Notes under the pieces: generated by a model
Database searches by the model: none
Told to the model about the DNA's origin: nothing
The model's input: only the letters and a program-made list of their open reading frames with translations
Translations under genes and position numbers: made by a program
In this document: positions 34,018-34,482 of the stretch, one piece after another
How positions within the stretch are numbered: the stretch's first letter is position 1
How the letters are laid out: the number at the start of each line of letters is the position of its first letter
Source: Candidatus Poribacteria bacterium
Lineage (GTDB): Bacteria > Poribacteria > WGA-4E > JAJRTO01
Length of the DNA: 34,482 nt
Assembly (NCBI GenBank): GCA_024278235.1
Contig: JAJRTO010000037.1
Location: forward strand, 1-34,482
Reading direction: 5' to 3'

Positions 34018-34068
34018 GTAGGAGCGTCTTCCTGGACGCGATCATCGTGGCCGGGAGGCCACTCCTAC
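34018..34068. repeat. Cloverleaf-like palindromic element
   Basis: Nested inverted repeats lie between the URO-D gene and the SelA-like remnant. The outer stem is GTAGGAG (34018-34024) with CTCCTAC (34062-34068). Inside it are GCGTC/GACGC (34024-34028 and 34035-34039) and GTGGCC/GGCCAC (34047-34052 and 34057-34062). The result is a three-stem fold of about 51 nt, like a REP element. It has no T-tract, so it is a poor intrinsic terminator candidate. Confidence 0.65.
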
Positions 34069-34136
34069 CATAGAATTGTGATCTACTGAATCTGGACGCC
34101 TTCGACACACATCACACACTGGAACAGGAGAGTATC

Positions 34137-34356
34137 ATGGCAGAAACCAATTGGGGTAACGTTTACACGAGACTCGGCGTACGTCCGGTCATCAACGCGG
34201 TGGGGAATCAGACCGTTCTGGGCGGTTCCACCCCTTCCCCGTTGGTGAGACAGGCGATGGACGAGGCCAGTATGAGCTTCGTAGAGATGAAGAATGCTGC
34301 TCCACGTACCGATTTTGGATCTTGTCAATCACCACGGACTGAAACCGAAGAGGTGA
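34137..34356 (+). pseudogene. N-terminal remnant of a SelA-like PLP enzyme gene
   Basis: The ATG at 34137, with AGGAG upstream, starts a protein whose first ~50 residues (VYTRLGVRPVINAVGNQTVL, then GGSTPSPLVRQAMDEAS and FVEMKN) match the opening of the selenocysteine synthase-like / D-glucosaminate-6-phosphate ammonia-lyase family of pyridoxal-phosphate enzymes. These are normally about 370-400 residues. Homology ends near 34290. The frame then runs through unrelated sequence to a stop around 34377, inside the next gene. In the +1 frame a short tail VPILDLVNHHGLKPKR ends with TGA at 34354-34356, just before the next gene, and may be the C-terminus of this or another deleted gene. No active-site lysine remains, so it cannot be functional. 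Confidence 0.7.
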
Positions 34357-34359
34357 ATC

Positions 34360-34482
34360 ATGAAAATCCAAAGCATTGAAACATTCACACAAGGAAGTCT
34401 GAGCGTTGTTCGAGTCCGGACCGACGACGGCGCGGAAGGTTATGGTCAGATCGCACCGTTCAATGCCGATATTTCTGCGATA
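34360..34482 (+). CDS. Mandelate racemase / enolase-superfamily enzyme (partial)
   Basis: Only the first 41 codons are in the window, and the gene continues past its right edge. MKIQSIETFTQGSLSVVRVR followed by TDDGAEGYGQIAPFNADIS is the characteristic capping-domain start of the mandelate racemase/muconate lactonizing group, where the V-R-V-x-T-D-x-G-x-x-G-x-G pattern is diagnostic. Members dehydrate or racemise sugar acids. The catalytic barrel is outside the window, so the substrate cannot be guessed. The ATG has AGAGGTG a few bases upstream. It fits the sugar-acid theme of the right-hand region. Confidence 0.8.
   Translation, partial: MKIQSIETFTQGSLSVVRVRTDDGAEGYGQIAPFNADISAI

Noticed and set aside
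1-34482. CRISPR array, tRNA, rRNA, insertion sequence or phage gene
   Set aside because: None seen: no regularly spaced repeats beyond the short tandem units, no transposase or integrase, and no cloverleaf with tRNA features.

Overview
This window looks like a chromosomal segment of a free-living or host-associated Gram-negative bacterium. TolC-type and Wza-type envelope proteins, a lipoprotein signal and periplasmic adaptors all imply an outer membrane. The gene mix (heparinase II/III, GH88, several Gfo/Idh/MocA dehydrogenases, uroporphyrinogen-decarboxylase-family proteins, a SelA-like PLP enzyme, a mandelate-racemase-family enzyme) resembles the sugar-acid and glycan-degrading genomes of Poribacteria, Latescibacteria, Lentisphaerae or Planctomycetes. 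My tentative guess is Poribacteria-like. There is no rRNA or other firm phylogenetic marker, so this is inference. I found no tRNA, rRNA, CRISPR array, IS element or phage gene.

Layout. 1-402 is non-coding with hairpins. 403-2496 (-) is a heparinase II/III-family polysaccharide lyase, divergent from a Gfo/Idh/MocA oxidoreductase (2689, +) followed by trmB and era. A strong sigma70-like promoter at 5515 starts a plus-strand run to 11487: a second Gfo/Idh oxidoreductase, panB, a zinc MDR dehydrogenase, an FGGY kinase, a class I aldolase and a small membrane-anchored protein. The dehydrogenase, kinase and aldolase look like a three-step polyol/ketose catabolic route. A GH88 unsaturated-uronyl hydrolase (11502-12875, -) is the natural partner of the heparinase-type lyase 9 kb away. 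From 13345 to 20944 (+) lies an envelope/exopolysaccharide export block: an SLBB export protein, a very large Wzz/BY-kinase with a tyrosine-rich tail, a polyprenyl diphosphate synthase, a TPR lipoprotein and a MazG-like protein.

From 30229 back to 21094 (-) runs a seven-gene operon. In transcription order it encodes a HEAT-repeat protein, a MacA-like adaptor interrupted by an in-frame TAA, two MacB-like permeases lacking their own ATPase domain, a TolC-like outer membrane protein, a second MacA-like adaptor and one ATPase. This is an unusual duplicated tripartite exporter.

The right end (30543-34482, +) is a catabolic neighbourhood: two beta-propeller glycosidase-like proteins, an intact URO-D-family protein, and the start of a mandelate-racemase-family enzyme. 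It also holds two gene relics. One is a URO-D-family gene reduced to its first ~22 and last ~68 codons. The other is a SelA-like gene cut after ~50 codons. Together with the stop codon in the adaptor, this gives three lesions in otherwise recognisable genes within about 6 kb, which means either local gene decay or assembly error.

I would look first at the double MacAB-like operon with its HEAT gene and nonsense codon, the ~105-residue enlargement of the BY-kinase catalytic domain, and the dehydrogenase-kinase-aldolase cassette.
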